The notes under the pieces were generated by a model. That model was given only the letters and a program-made list of their open reading frames with translations, did not search any database and was not told the DNA's origin. 64,000 nucleotides of DNA from Gordius sp. MW1 (Eukaryota > Nematomorpha > Gordioida > Gordea > Gordiidae), in the NCBI GenBank assembly GCA_964036665.1, contig OZ038526.1, positions 15,748,001 to 15,812,000 on the forward strand, read 5' to 3'. The translations under genes were made by a program, and so were the position numbers. Within the stretch, counting starts at the first letter, position 1. Each line of letters begins with the position of its first letter. Shown piece after piece: positions 63,001-64,000 of this stretch.

Positions 63001-64000
63001 ACTATTACTTTGAAATCATGATCGCATAGAGCAGTTTTCAAAATAAGCACTCACGTTGCGATACAACAAACTAATCGCAACAATAAAACGTTGTCTTTTG
63101 TCAAAATGATAGTTCTCGCAGCTTAAAACCTCTTTTCGGAAGTCAATCGAGGATAATAGGAGTCTCAAATTGGCTTACTTTTATATATTTTTTCATGCTC
63201 TTTCACATAGAATCGAAAAAAATATATTTTTACCTCAAAATTTTTCACATATTTTTCTAAGAACCGTATTCATCCGATGAAAGTTGTCGTTTTCAGACGT
63301 GGTTTCTATGATCCCAAGTAAAAATTTATCAGAATCTAAAAACTATTACTTTGAAATCATGATCGCATAGAGCAGTTTTCAAAATAAGCACTCACGTTGC
63401 GATACAACAAACTAATCGCAACAATAAAACGTTGTCTTTTGTCAAAATGATAGTTCTCGCAGCTTAAAACCTCTTTTCGGAAGTCATTCGAGTATAATAG
63501 GATTCTCAAATTGGCTTACTTTTATATATTTTTTCATGCTCTTTCACATAGAATCAAAAAAAATAAATATTTTTACCTCAAAATTTTTCACATATTTTTC
63601 TTTGAACCGTATTCATCCGATGAAAGTTGTCGTTTTCAGACGTGGTTTCTATGATCCCAAGTAAAAATTTATCAAAATTTAAAAATTATTACTTTGAAAT
63701 CTTGATCGCATAGAGCAGTTTTCAAAAATTAAGCACTCACGTTGCGATACAACAAACTAATCGCAACAATAAAACGTTGTCTTTTGTCAAAATGATAGTT
63801 CTCGCAGCTTAAAACCTCTTTTCGGAAGTCAATCGAGGATAATAGGAGTCTCAAATTGGCTTACTTTTATATATTTTTTCATGCTCTTTCACATAGAATC
63901 GAAAAAAATAAATATTTTTACCTCAAAATTTTTCACATATTTTTCTTTGAACCGTATTCATCCGATGAAAGTTGTCGTTTTCAGACGTGGTTTCTATGAT

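Larger units (their letters stand above)
46764..64000 (+). repeat. Satellite DNA array, right block (about 344-bp monomers)
   Basis: The same satellite in the same orientation continues to the end of the window, roughly 50 monomers, with no gene or other insert. The first 2.2 kb duplicates the left flank of the retrotransposon. From about 50.8 kb on there are more private changes and short deletions than in the left block: ttttcaaaataagcac lacking four bases (51001, 52702, 55121, 58911, 63039, 63379), tacaaaactaatcac (51373), aaactcgcaac (52411) and gtcgtttcag (52286). The aagctt subtype (for example 50450, 52504, 54569, 58360) appears only here. Confidence 0.97.

Overview
The window is a long, very A+T-rich satellite DNA array interrupted by one LTR retrotransposon. 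No ordinary host gene is visible. This points to eukaryotic heterochromatin. An arthropod, probably an insect, is likely because the retrotransposon promoter pairs a TATA box with a TCAGTC initiator at the correct spacing, and because the element is a Ty3/Gypsy (Metaviridae) type. I cannot name the species.

Layout: (1) Bases 1-40355 are head-to-tail copies of a monomer of about 344 bp, roughly 117 copies, with no other sequence. (2) Bases 40356-46763 are the retrotransposon, 6408 bp, plus strand. It consists of a 5' LTR with a 519-bp internal tandem duplication, a tRNA-Leu-like primer binding site, an A+T-rich leader, a short gag-like ORF with a zinc knuckle, an apparently intact pol (protease, reverse transcriptase, RNase H, integrase), a third GC-richer ORF in the env position, a polypurine tract and a 3' LTR that lacks its last 14 bp. 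(3) Bases 46764-64000 return to the same satellite, same orientation and same phase, roughly 50 more monomers.

The satellite is not a simple tandem array. Linked variant sites define monomer subtypes, and these are arranged in higher-order repeats: 2-mer (689 bp), 3-mer (1034 bp), 5-mer (1716 bp) and longer segmental copies (offsets 3456, 3800, 4510, and 8813 bp across the retrotransposon). Each monomer carries a perfect 8-bp inverted repeat able to form a stem-loop, and a 6+1+6 dyad; the retrotransposon inserted 3 bp from that dyad.

The retrotransposon looks young: its LTR copies appear identical by eye and pol has no breaks. Its gene layout is unusual. Gag and pol are in the same frame, separated by one UGA followed by CUAG, the known leaky stop context, so pol may be made by stop-codon readthrough. 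No capsid-like region is visible in the gag ORF. The third ORF starts directly after a good splice acceptor, and a GTAAGT donor lies just after the primer binding site, so it may be expressed from a spliced RNA as env is in retroviruses. All reading was done by eye; divergence and copy counts are approximate.
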